Below, piece after piece: positions 53,410-61,503 of a stretch of 64,000 nucleotides of DNA. The position numbers were made by a program, and so were the translations under genes. This stretch comes from Natronococcus sp. AD-5 (GTDB lineage: Archaea; Halobacteriota; Halobacteria; Halobacteriales; Natrialbaceae): contig NZ_CP132294.1 in the NCBI RefSeq assembly GCF_030734285.1, positions 3,410,001 through 3,474,000 of the forward strand. The letters are read 5' to 3'. A model generated the notes under the pieces. The model made no database searches. It saw only the letters and a program-made list of their open reading frames with translations, and was not told where the DNA came from. Every line of letters starts with the position of its first letter. Within the stretch, counting starts at the first letter, position 1.

Positions 53410-54191
53410 TGTTCGAAGGCCGAGAGCTCTCGAGCCCGGTCGAGGCGGTCCGGGCTGACCACGCGCCCGGCGCCGTCGTCGTCGACTGCGAGCGCGACTT
53501 CGAGACGCTCCCGCCGGCCCAGGCCGAGGACCTGGGACTGCTCGTCGACGCGCTCGAGCCGACGAGTTATCCCGCCGAGTGGCTCCCGGCGGACGCGCCG
53601 GAACTGCTCGCTCGCTACGCGGGCTCCGATTTCACCGTCGGAATGCCGGGTGACGGGAGCATCGCCTGGACGCGCCAGACCGAACCGCCGACGGTTATCG
53701 TCAAACCCCGCGTCGAAGGCACGCCGGAGCCGTTCCTGAATTTTCTGCTCGCGGAGGCGCTCGTGGAGGTCGGACTCGACGTTCCCGAACACTTTATCGG
53801 CTTCTTCGAGGACGAGTACCGCTCGCTCGACCGGGCGACGAGGCTCGATCCAGGCGGCACCTATCAGGTCGCAGCGGCGCTCTACGACGCCTGGAAGGGG
53901 CTCCACACGCGCGAGGTGTTCGCCGGGTGGCGCGACGATCATCCCGAACTCGCCGACGCCTGGCAGGACGCCGGAGTGCGCCTCGAGGATCGAGTCTCCG
54001 GCCTGCCGCGAGCCGTCGCCCGCGGCGAAACGGACTTCGCGGACGCGACGGAGCTGGCCTGCGCGGCGATCAAGCACGCGATCGAACTCCCGGCGCCGTT
54101 CGCCGCCCTCGACACCGACGCCTACCGGGAGCACGGCCCCGGGTACGCGATCACGTGGGCCGAGAAGACGTTCGACGCGCTCGAGGGGTAA
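53409..54191 (+). CDS. Conserved haloarchaeal protein, function unknown
   Basis: This 260-residue soluble protein has conserved-looking blocks GAVVVDCERDFETLPPAQAE, LARYAGSDFTVGMPGDGSIA, KPRVEGTPEPFLNFLLAEAL, PEHFIGFFEDEYRSLDRAT and the C-terminal YAITWAEKTFDALEG. It probably folds into a mostly helical domain with a beta lead. I recognise no catalytic motif. It starts one base inside the stop of the 29-residue membrane peptide gene and its end overlaps a convergent gene by 70 bp. Confidence 0.75.
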   Translation: MFEGRELSSPVEAVRADHAPGAVVVDCERDFETLPPAQAEDLGLLVDALEPTSYPAEWLPADAPELLARYAGSDFTVGMPGDGSIAWTRQTEPPTVIVKPRVEGTPEPFLNFLLAEALVEVGLDVPEHFIGFFEDEYRSLDRATRLDPGGTYQVAAALYDAWKGLHTREVFAGWRDDHPELADAWQDAGVRLEDRVSGLPRAVARGETDFADATELACAAIKHAIELPAPFAALDTDAYREHGPGYAITWAEKTFDALEG

Positions 54192-54538
54192 CCCGATTTC
54201 GCGCCGAGAACGGGCCTGGTTCGGGCGTCCTCGACGCGCTCGAGGACGATCCGTTCCTCGAACCCCCCGCGTTCCGTCCGCTTTTCGCGACGCTCGCTCT
54301 CGACCGTTTCGCGGTCTCGGCCCTGCGCCTCGAGAATCGCGTCGACGCCCTCTAGCACGTCGGCCAGTTCCGCTGCGTCTCTCGACTCGTCGAACTCCCT
54401 GGCCTCCTCGAGGAGCTTCGCCGCGAGTCTGTCGGCGTACTCTTCGTCGTCGGCGACGTGTGTTGCCGGGTGCTCGTCCTGACGTTCGATAATTTCGGGA
54501 ATACGATCGCGGACGAGTTTGTCGTACTCGGCGGGCAC
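54122..54538 (-). CDS. MazG-like phosphoribosyl-ATP pyrophosphohydrolase-related protein with an extended C-terminus
   Basis: The first 105 residues follow the small MazG-like family: EYDKLVRDRIPEIIERQDEH, AAKLLEEAREFDESRDAAEL with the EExx..E metal pattern, LADVLEGVDAILEAQGRD and RGGFEERIVLERVEDA, where relatives usually stop. Here the frame runs on for 33 residues (TRPVLGAKSGYPSSASNVFS...) to 54122. That tail is antisense to the last 70 bp of the convergent gene. These enzymes cleave nucleotide triphosphates to monophosphates. The tail looks like a lost stop codon. Confidence 0.82.
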   Translation of the reverse strand: MPAEYDKLVRDRIPEIIERQDEHPATHVADDEEYADRLAAKLLEEAREFDESRDAAELADVLEGVDAILEAQGRDRETVESERREKRTERGGFEERIVLERVEDARTRPVLGAKSGYPSSASNVFSAHVIAYPGPCSR

Positions 54539-54566
54539 GGGATGTCGGAACGAGACGGCCGTGCGC

Positions 54567-55145
54567 TCAGAACGTTGCGTCGACGCTACCGTTCTCGTCG
54601 AGGTCGATGACCCCGTCGAACAGCGTCCGGAACTCGTCGACGAGCGACTCGTCGTGCGGGTCCTCCGAGAGGTGGAACAGCCCGACCGCCTCGTGCTCCT
54701 CGAGCAGCGAGAGGATCCGTTCGGCGGCTTCTAGCGCTCGTTCCTCGCCGGCGTAGTAGGCGAGTTCGGTGACCGAGTCGAAGCTGATCCGGAGTTTGCC
54801 GTCGTGGTCGGCGAGGAAGCCGTCGATGTGGTCGACGATGCCGTCGACATCGTCCGGGGCGGCGACGTAGTGGACGGTGTCGCTCGAACGTCGCGAGTAG
54901 CCCCGTTCGATGGAAAGCGTGTCGAGAATCTCGGCGCGGTTCTCGTCGACGTCGTAGTACTCGAGTTTCTGCCTGACCTCGCGAGCGGTCGTCCGGGTGG
55001 AGACGACGAGAAAGTTGTCGGTGTCGGTCTTGAGGAAATCGGTGTCGATGCGGTCCGTCTCGCCGGTGCTCGGGTGAAGCAAGAGAATCCCGGTCCCCCC
55101 AGGAACCGTCTCGGGCGTCCCTTCGATTGCCAGCTCGTACTCCAT
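54567..55145 (-). CDS. RecA/KaiC-fold protein without Walker A
   Basis: This 192-residue protein follows the KaiC/RadA-like pattern used by haloarchaeal regulators: LKTDTDNFLVVSTRTTAREV, GKLRISFDSVTELAYYAGEE, ILSLLEEHEAVGLFHLSEDP and FDGVIDLDENG. In place of the Walker A loop it has VPGGTGILLLHPSTGETDR, with no GKT/S. So ATP binding is probably lost. It is divergent from the methyltransferase gene, with tandem DtxR-like operators in between. Confidence 0.72.
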   Translation of the reverse strand: MEYELAIEGTPETVPGGTGILLLHPSTGETDRIDTDFLKTDTDNFLVVSTRTTAREVRQKLEYYDVDENRAEILDTLSIERGYSRRSSDTVHYVAAPDDVDGIVDHIDGFLADHDGKLRISFDSVTELAYYAGEERALEAAERILSLLEEHEAVGLFHLSEDPHDESLVDEFRTLFDGVIDLDENGSVDATF

Positions 55146-55320
55146 ATGGCGTGATCAAATTTCGGAACCGACTTAATACTGCGGATCTCTCCATCGGGCG
55201 CGCACGCGGCGTCGGTCGTCGCGCGTTCGCGATCTCGATTCCGATTATCTCCGCGAAAAAAGGGGTGAGAGGCCGATATCGATCCTCTTGCTGGCTCGCC
55301 GGCCATCCGATGCCCACGGA

Positions 55321-55370
55321 TTTCGGCCAACCTAAACCTCTCCGGACGAATCTTTTTAGGCCAGCCTAAA
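55321..55370. promoter_or_regulatory. Tandem DtxR/IdeR-like operators
   Basis: TTTAGGCCAGCCTAAA (55355-55370) is a perfect 7+2+7 palindrome. TTTCGGCCAACCTAAA (55321-55336) is a near copy with two changes. The TTAGG...CCTAA shape is that of DtxR-family metal-dependent repressors. They lie in the 349-bp gap between the RecA-like gene (minus) and the methyltransferase (plus); the rest of this gap shows no gene. Confidence 0.65.
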
Positions 55371-55494
55371 GAATCTGTCGGTAAGCGCTCCGAGCCGGGA
55401 CGCGGTTTCCGTTCGACGTGACGGACCGGGCCGCCGTCCTACCGCTGCCGCTCGAGTCGAACCGGTTTTGACGCTCTGGACTGATATGTCCCTT

Positions 55495-56175
55495 ATGAGC
55501 GTTCGCGAGGAGTTCGACGACTGGGCCGCGAGCGGCAAGGACAGGGGAATGGAGGAGCGCCACTGGCACACCGCCAAGCACGCGCTCGCGCGAATGCCCG
55601 TCGAACCGGGCGACACCGTCCTCGATCTGGGCTGCGGCAGCGGCTACGCCGGCCGCGCGCTCCGAGATACGAAGGACGCGGGCCGGATCTACGGACTCGA
55701 CGGCTCGCCGGAGATGGCCCGCAACGCCGCGGACTACACGGACGACGGCCGGGTCGGCTACGTCGTCGGCGACTTCGGTTCGCTCCCGTTCGCCGACGAC
55801 TCGATCGATCACGTTTGGAGCATGGAGGCGTTCTACTACGCCGCCGATCCGCACGAGACGCTCGAGGAAATCGCCCGCGTGCTCCGTCCCGGCGGCACGT
55901 TCTACTGCGCCGTTAACTACTACGAGGAGAATACCCACTCCCACGAGTGGCAGGAGTTCATCTCGATCGAGATGACCCGCTGGGATCGCGACCGGTACCG
56001 CGATGCCTTCCGGGAAGCGGGGCTGTACGTCGCCGAACAGGATAACATCCCGGACCGCGAGATCACGATCCCCGGCGAGGCCGAGTTCCCGCTCGAGGAC
56101 TGGGACACCCGCGAGGCGATGGTCGAACGCTACCGGGAGTACGGCACTCTCCTGACGGTCGGCGTAGCCCCTTGA
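55495..56175 (+). CDS. Class I SAM-dependent methyltransferase
   Basis: This 226-residue protein has motif I VLDLGCGSGYAGRAL, an acidic post-I loop (IYGLDGSPEMARNA), motif IV-like FADDSIDHVWSMEAFYYA and the LEEIARVLRPGGTFYCAVNY segment of UbiE-like enzymes. The ATG at 55495 is preferred over ones at 55486 and 55468. The substrate is unknown. The upstream metal-type operators suggest possible regulation by iron or manganese. Confidence 0.87.
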   Translation: MSVREEFDDWAASGKDRGMEERHWHTAKHALARMPVEPGDTVLDLGCGSGYAGRALRDTKDAGRIYGLDGSPEMARNAADYTDDGRVGYVVGDFGSLPFADDSIDHVWSMEAFYYAADPHETLEEIARVLRPGGTFYCAVNYYEENTHSHEWQEFISIEMTRWDRDRYRDAFREAGLYVAEQDNIPDREITIPGEAEFPLEDWDTREAMVERYREYGTLLTVGVAP

Positions 56176-56219
56176 TTTCGGGTCGAAGCCCCCGACGAAC
56201 CCCTTGGTTTCCACTCGAA
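56165..56219 (-). other. Pair of ORB-like sequences
   Basis: On the minus strand TTCGAGTGGAAACCAAGGGG (56219-56200) and TTCGACCCGAAATCAAGGGG (56186-56167) both have the ORB shape with a G4 end. They overlap the end of the methyltransferase gene and lie 5.5 kb beyond the origin. Confidence 0.4.
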
Positions 56220-56352
56220 CCGAACTCGAAACCCGGTTCGATCCGGCTCACGTCATCCGATTCACATCCTTCACACGGTTCCGAGTCAGTCTTCGAAACT
56301 CGCCGCCGCTCGAGTTGAAACGGTCCTCGTCGATTCTCTCACGCCGCGACCG

Positions 56353-56934
56353 TCAGTTCGACCCGAACCGCTCCCCGGCGGGGATCGCGACCTCGAGCCA
56401 GTTCTCCTCGGGCGGGAGCGGGCAGTCGAAGGTCTCGCTGTAGGCGCAAAACGGGGTGTACGCGAGGTTGAAGTCGACGACGATCTCGTCGCCGGTCTCG
56501 AGGTCGCGGTCGGGCGCGAGTTCCATGTACCGCCCGCCCCGGTAGCTCTGCTGGCCGGTCGTCTTGTCGCGGAACGGAATAAAGAGCGGCTCCTCGTTCG
56601 GGCTCTCGAGCTGGTAGGCGACCAGTTCGAACGTGCCGTCCTCGAGATCCTCGTCTTCCCGTTTAAGCTCGAACTCGAGCGTGACGGTCCGGAGATAGCG
56701 CATCTCCCGGTCCGCGGTCGTGTCCATCAACACGACCTCCGGATCGTCGTGGACCTCGGCGGTCGCGACGACGCGGTAGGTCGGATCCGGGGCGAAGTAC
56801 TCGAGGCCGTCGAAGCCGTCGCGCTCCTCGGGCGGGATCGGCGACTGGGGGTGCTCGGCGAAGAACTCGTCCTTCTCGGCGCGTTTCGCCTCGAGTTCGT
56901 CGCGCCACTCGTCGACGTCGATAGAATCGGTCAT
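56353..56934 (-). CDS. DUF1684 family protein
   Basis: This 193-residue protein begins with the usual WRDELEAKRAEKDEFF and has FAPDPTYRVVATAEVHDDPE, PFRDKTTGQQSYRGGRYMEL, and the hallmark VVDFNLAYTPFCAYSETFDC, PLPPEENWLEVAIPAGER. The pattern GGRYxxL...DFNxAYxPxCAY is diagnostic for DUF1684. The function is unknown. ATG at 56934 is chosen because the family start follows it directly. Confidence 0.92.
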   Translation of the reverse strand: MTDSIDVDEWRDELEAKRAEKDEFFAEHPQSPIPPEERDGFDGLEYFAPDPTYRVVATAEVHDDPEVVLMDTTADREMRYLRTVTLEFELKREDEDLEDGTFELVAYQLESPNEEPLFIPFRDKTTGQQSYRGGRYMELAPDRDLETGDEIVVDFNLAYTPFCAYSETFDCPLPPEENWLEVAIPAGERFGSN

Positions 56935-57041
56935 ACGGTTCGTTGGAAGGCGAGACTGGAAGGCGTTGCGTTTGTCGAGGTCGTGCTCGTCGCGAGTTCG
57001 GCGTACGTCTACAACAATTGTTACTAAATCAGTGAGAACAG

Positions 57042-57048
57042 TTATTAT
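57042..57048 (+). promoter_or_regulatory. TATA-like element (TTATTAT)
   Basis: It lies 30 nt before the ATG at 57072 in an AT-rich spot, consistent with a leaderless transcript. Confidence 0.5.
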
Positions 57049-57071
57049 CTCGGCCGCACGACCCTCACGGT

Positions 57072-57695
57072 ATGTGGCCGTGGGAACACGCAATCGTGGG
57101 GTATCTCGCGTACTCGCTGTTTTGCCACGCGTATTACCGGGACTCGCCGGGCGGACTCGAGGCACTCGCGGTCGTCTTCGCGTCGGTACTCCCCGATCTG
57201 ATCGACAAGCCGCTGACGTGGGAGTACGAGGTCTTCGAGGTGGGGTACGCGATCGGCCACTCGATTTTCTTCGCGGTTCCGCTCTCGATCGTCGTCGGGG
57301 CGCTCGCCAGGTCCCTCGGTCGGGGACCGACCGGGGTCGCGTTCGCCGTCGGCTACCTCCTGCACCTGCCGGCCGACGTCGTCGACCGCTACGTTCGGGA
57401 CGACCACCTCAGCTTCTGGATCGTCCTGTGGCCGTTCAGGCAGGACGAAGCACGGCTCTACGCCTACGGGGACGGCCCCGACTTCGTCGACCAGTTCTTC
57501 CTCCTGCTCGGTACCTACCGGCACGAGCTGTTCGCGAGCGACCCCTCGACGTACGTCCTGCTCCAGGCCGGGATGGCCGGCTTCGCCGCCCTGCTATGGC
57601 TCGTCGACGGCGCGCCGGTCCTCCGCGAGTGCGTGCTCGGCGGCAAACGCCTCGCCGAGACGACGATCGATCGGATCGAAACCCGGACCCGGTAA
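57072..57695 (+). CDS. Membrane-bound metal-dependent hydrolase-like protein (YdjM/DUF457 type)
   Basis: This 207-residue membrane protein starts MWPWEHAIVGYLAYSLFCHA and has ALAVVFASVLPDLIDKPLTW, VGYAIGHSIFFAVPL and VGYLLHLPADVVDRYV. The regularly placed His and Asp residues (WEHA, PDLID, GHS, HLPADV) match the YdjM-like family. Members are called metal-dependent hydrolases but their substrate is unknown. Confidence 0.85.
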   Translation: MWPWEHAIVGYLAYSLFCHAYYRDSPGGLEALAVVFASVLPDLIDKPLTWEYEVFEVGYAIGHSIFFAVPLSIVVGALARSLGRGPTGVAFAVGYLLHLPADVVDRYVRDDHLSFWIVLWPFRQDEARLYAYGDGPDFVDQFFLLLGTYRHELFASDPSTYVLLQAGMAGFAALLWLVDGAPVLRECVLGGKRLAETTIDRIETRTR

Positions 57696-57770
57696 CCGTT
57701 TCGGCGGCGTCGACACGGAATCGATCCGGACGTTTATATCCGAAGCCGCGCCAACTGGTCCGTCAACGCT

Positions 57771-57788
57771 ATGAGCGACGGACGATGA
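57771..57788 (+). CDS. Five-codon upstream ORF overlapping the helicase start
   Basis: ATG at 57771 encodes MSDGR and its TGA (57786-57788) overlaps the helicase ATG (57785) as ATGA. A TTTATAT box (57733-57739) is 38 nt upstream, so the mini-ORF could be the first translated start, with the helicase reached by coupling. It may also be chance. Confidence 0.35.
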   Translation: MSDGR

Positions 57789-60223
57789 GTACGGCAGGAA
57801 TGACGAACTGGCGCTCGATCTTCGGCCACGAGCAACCCTACGACGAGCAAGTCGACGGCATCGAGACCGCCGTCGACACCGCTCGAGACGACGGTTACAC
57901 CGTCATCGAGGGCGCCTGTGGCACCGGAAAGACGATGATCGCGCTCACCGCGGGGATCGATCTCGTGCGCGATCCCGACACCGACTACGAGCGCGTCTTC
58001 GTGCTCACGAGCGTCAAGCAGCAGCTGCGCCAGTTCGAAGCGGACCTCGAGACGATCAACGCGAACCTCCCCGACGACTGGAACCCGGTTTCGGGACTGA
58101 CGCTCGTCGGGAAGGCCGACGTCTGCCCGTACAACCGCGAGAAGGCGGGCGGCGTCGACGACGGCAACGTTTACGATCGCTGTGAGAGCCTTCGGGATCG
58201 GACCCGCGACCTCACCGGCGAGGGCGGCGAGACGACCGCCGGAACCCTGACCGCACGCGCGCGCCAGCAACAGACCGGGCTCGCCGACAGCGGGCGGGCG
58301 GGAGCGGCGGGCCGGTTCCTCGAGACCGCCGGCGAGACCGCCGCCTATCCGCCGGAGATGCCCACTTACGGCGACGGCGGCCCCGTCGGCGCCGAAACCG
58401 AATACTGTCCGTTCTACGCGCGGTACCTCGAGGACCTGCCCGACGAGGAGAGCGAGGGGGACGCGTCGGAAGCGGTCCCGTTCGACTTCACCAGCGCCGG
58501 ACTGCTCGCTCCCGAGGACCTGATCGCCCGCTCCGTTCGCCACGGCACCTGTCCCCACTCCGTGATGGGGGCGCTGCTCGGCCACGTCGAGGTCGTCATC
58601 GGAAACTACTACCACGCGTTCGATCCGACCACGACGACCGCCTTCACCGGCGCCCTGCTCGACGACTCGACGTTCGTCGTCTGCGACGAGGCGCACATGC
58701 TCGAGCCCCGCGTGCGCGCCCTGGTCAGCGACGGCGTCGCCGACGCGACGCTGCGCGACGCCGAGACCGAACTCTCGCGGGTCATCCAGCCGCTCAAGTT
58801 CGAACGAGAGGGGCGCCAGGCCCAGGGCGGATCGAAGACCGCCGACGCCGACCTCGTCCGCGGGGAACTCGCCGACGGCGACGTCTCGTTCGAGGAACTG
58901 AACCGCACGCTCGAGTTCGTCCAGGACCTCCGAAGCGAGCTCGACCGCCGGGTCACCGCCCACCTCGACCGAAATCACCGGGGGTGGCAGTCGAACCTCA
59001 CCGAGCTCGGGGACGACGAAATCCCGCTCCGCGATCCGCAGGAGCCCGCCGAGGACGAACTCACCGAGTGGGCCGCCAACGCCGGCTACAGCGACGCGGT
59101 CTGGGTTCGGGTCGAGGCCGTCGGCGCCGTCGTCGAGCGCGTGCTGAACGAGGCCGAGGACGAAGAACGGACCCGCGCCGCTCCCGCCGTCGGTCGCGTC
59201 CTCGGCGAGTGGTACCGCCGCGGCCACACCGACTACTTCCGGGAGATCGAACTCGAGCGCACCTGGAACGAGACCGAACCGGCCGACTCGTGGCGGCGGG
59301 CCTACACCGCCCGACTCGCCCTGCACAACTGCGTCCCGAGCGACGCCATCGGCGAACGCCTCGGCACCTTCGGCGGCGGCATCCTGATGAGCGCGACCTT
59401 AGAGCCGATGGACGCGTTCACCGAGGTGACGGGGCTCGACTACCTCGCCCGCGAGGAGGATCGTCCGGTCGTCGAGCGGCGGTACGGCCTGCACTTCCCG
59501 GAAGCGAACCGCGAGAGCTTCGCGGTCGCCGCGCCCAAGTTCACCTACGACAATCGCGGCGCGCCGGGCGAAGCGAGCGAGGCGCATCGCGCCTCGAGTG
59601 AAGCGGGCGAGCAACGCCCGCAGAATCCCACCAGAACCCACTACGCCGACGCCATCGCGAAGGTCGCCCGGCTCCCCGGCAACGTCCTCGTCGGGATGCC
59701 GAGTTACGCGGAAGCCGAGTGGACCGCGGGCGTCCTCGAGGACCGAATCGACAAGCCCGTCCTGCTCGACGCCGCGAGCGACGACGAGACGACCCAGTCA
59801 CTCAAGTCCGAGTTCTTCGCGGGCGACGGGAAGGTCCTCGTGACGAGCCTGCGGGGGACGCTCACCGAGGGCGTCGACTACAGCGGCGACCGGCTCTCGG
59901 CGGCGGTCGTCTGCGGCGTTCCGATCGTCAACACCTCGAGCCCCCGGACGAAGGCCGTCCGCCGGGCCTACGACGACGAGTTCGGCGACGGCTTCACCTA
60001 CGCCCTGACGATCCCCGCGGTACGGAAGGCCCGCCAGGCGATCGGTCGGGTCATCCGCTCGCCCGAGGACGTCGGGGTTCGCGTGCTGTTAGACGAGCGC
60101 TACGCTCGCGACAGCTGGGATTCGGTTCGGCCGTACCTGCCGGACGACGGCGAGTTCCAGCCCGTCAGCCCCGACATGCTCGAGCACGGCCTCGATCGAT
60201 TCCGGTCGCGACTGTCCCAGTAG
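57785..60223 (+). CDS. XPD/Rad3-family Fe-S DNA helicase
   Basis: This 812-residue superfamily 2 helicase has Walker A GACGTGKTM near the start, DEAH box VVCDEAHMLEP, and C-terminal motifs GVDYSGDRLSAAVVCGVPIV and VRKARQAIGRVIRSPEDVGV. Four Cys for the Fe-S cluster lie between motifs I and II: ADVCPYNREK, VYDRCESL, TEYCPFYAR and GTCPHS. It unwinds DNA 5'-3' in repair. ATG 57785 is taken; ATG 57800 is an alternative. Confidence 0.93.
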   Translation: MSTAGMTNWRSIFGHEQPYDEQVDGIETAVDTARDDGYTVIEGACGTGKTMIALTAGIDLVRDPDTDYERVFVLTSVKQQLRQFEADLETINANLPDDWNPVSGLTLVGKADVCPYNREKAGGVDDGNVYDRCESLRDRTRDLTGEGGETTAGTLTARARQQQTGLADSGRAGAAGRFLETAGETAAYPPEMPTYGDGGPVGAETEYCPFYARYLEDLPDEESEGDASEAVPFDFTSAGLLAPEDLIARSVRHGTCPHSVMGALLGHVEVVIGNYYHAFDPTTTTAFTGALLDDSTFVVCDEAHMLEPRVRALVSDGVADATLRDAETELSRVIQPLKFEREGRQAQGGSKTADADLVRGELADGDVSFEELNRTLEFVQDLRSELDRRVTAHLDRNHRGWQSNLTELGDDEIPLRDPQEPAEDELTEWAANAGYSDAVWVRVEAVGAVVERVLNEAEDEERTRAAPAVGRVLGEWYRRGHTDYFREIELERTWNETEPADSWRRAYTARLALHNCVPSDAIGERLGTFGGGILMSATLEPMDAFTEVTGLDYLAREEDRPVVERRYGLHFPEANRESFAVAAPKFTYDNRGAPGEASEAHRASSEAGEQRPQNPTRTHYADAIAKVARLPGNVLVGMPSYAEAEWTAGVLEDRIDKPVLLDAASDDETTQSLKSEFFAGDGKVLVTSLRGTLTEGVDYSGDRLSAAVVCGVPIVNTSSPRTKAVRRAYDDEFGDGFTYALTIPAVRKARQAIGRVIRSPEDVGVRVLLDERYARDSWDSVRPYLPDDGEFQPVSPDMLEHGLDRFRSRLSQ

Positions 60224-60244
60224 CGTCCTCGGCGGCTCCGATAC

Positions 60245-61369
60245 CTATTCGACGTCGATCGCACCGCTCCAGTCGTCGAGCCAGTCGTCGAGGTCGGCGC
60301 GCAGCCGATCGTATCCGATGGATACCGTCTCGATCGGCGTCTCCGTGCGCTCCTCGAACGCCTCGTCGAGGTCGACGAACGCGTCGCCGACCGCGGGAAT
60401 CTGGAGGTGTCGGTCGGCGAGCTCGGCTTGCACCTCGTTCGAGAGGGCGAAGTTGAGAAAGTCGTAGGCGAGATCGAGTTTCTCCGCCCGCTCGAAGATG
60501 GCCATCCCGAGCGGCGTCTCGTACCCCTGATCGTCCGGAAACGCGATCCGGTACCGGTCAGGATCCCGATCCTCCCGTCCGGCGAGCACCGGATCGGTCG
60601 AGTAGGCGACGGACAGCGGTCGCTCGGCGGCTGCATAGGCCTCGTCGGACGCCGTCCAGCCGTCGGTGATCCGGACGCCGTTGTCGTCGAGGTCGCGCCA
60701 GTAGTCGAGGGCGTCGTCGCCTCCGAAGGCGTCGATCGTCCAGAGGAGAAACGCCAGCCCCGAGTCGTCGCGCTCGGGGTTCGGGACCAGTAGCGTCCCC
60801 TCGTACTCGGGATCGGTCAGCTCCGCGAGCGTCTCGGGAGCCTCGAGTTCGGCGTCGTCGTACAGCAGGCAGCTGTATCGCACGCCCGAGGGGAGGACGC
60901 GACCGTTCGGATCGCTGAACTCGAGGCGATCGCGGACGCGGTCGGCGGCCGCGATCCGCTCCCGGTTGAGCTCGCGGAAGAGCGCGCCGCCCTCGAGGCG
61001 ACCGTCGACCCGTGCGAGAGCGGCCGGGGTGAGTCCGAAGTAGACGTCCGCGTCGATGTCGGCCTCCTGGCGGGCGCGTCGAACGTAGTGCTCGAGGCCG
61101 GCTTCCGGGATCGTCCACTGGAGTTCCGCGTCGGGAAACTCCTCTTCGAACAGCTCTCTGAGCCCCTCGTCGGCGGCTCGCTCGCCGCGGACCATCGATT
61201 CGGTGGTGGCGACCCGGAGCGTCCCCTCGAGGTCGGGCTCGTCGGGTTCGGGATCGCCCTGGTCGACGGGGGTCGGTTCCTCCTCCTCGGTCGCTTCGCG
61301 GAAGAAACAGCCGGCCAGCCCGGCGAGTGCTCCGCCGCCGACGGCTCGTACGACGGCACGCCGTTCCAT
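60245..61369 (-). CDS. Thiamine-type ABC transporter substrate-binding lipoprotein
   Basis: This 374-residue protein has a twin-Arg start (ERRAVVRAVGGGALAGLAGC) with a lipobox Cys21. The mature chain (GTLRVATTESMVRGERAADE, SGVRYSCLLYDDAELEAPET, LLVPNPERDDSGLAFLLWTI, FPDDQGYETPLGMAIFERAE) follows the thiamine-binding TbpA/ThiB pattern. The permease and ATPase of the system are not in the window. It binds thiamine or a relative outside the cell. Confidence 0.82.
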   Translation of the reverse strand: MERRAVVRAVGGGALAGLAGCFFREATEEEEPTPVDQGDPEPDEPDLEGTLRVATTESMVRGERAADEGLRELFEEEFPDAELQWTIPEAGLEHYVRRARQEADIDADVYFGLTPAALARVDGRLEGGALFRELNRERIAAADRVRDRLEFSDPNGRVLPSGVRYSCLLYDDAELEAPETLAELTDPEYEGTLLVPNPERDDSGLAFLLWTIDAFGGDDALDYWRDLDDNGVRITDGWTASDEAYAAAERPLSVAYSTDPVLAGREDRDPDRYRIAFPDDQGYETPLGMAIFERAEKLDLAYDFLNFALSNEVQAELADRHLQIPAVGDAFVDLDEAFEERTETPIETVSIGYDRLRADLDDWLDDWSGAIDVE

Positions 61370-61503
61370 GCGGGTAGTGACACGCCGTGTCGCCTTAAGC
61401 GCCGGGATCGTCCCGAATCGACCGGTACCCGCCTCCTCGCGCCGCTTCCGCTCGCCTCGAGCCGGGTCAGAAGGGTTTTACCCGTCGACTGAGACTCACC
61501 GGT

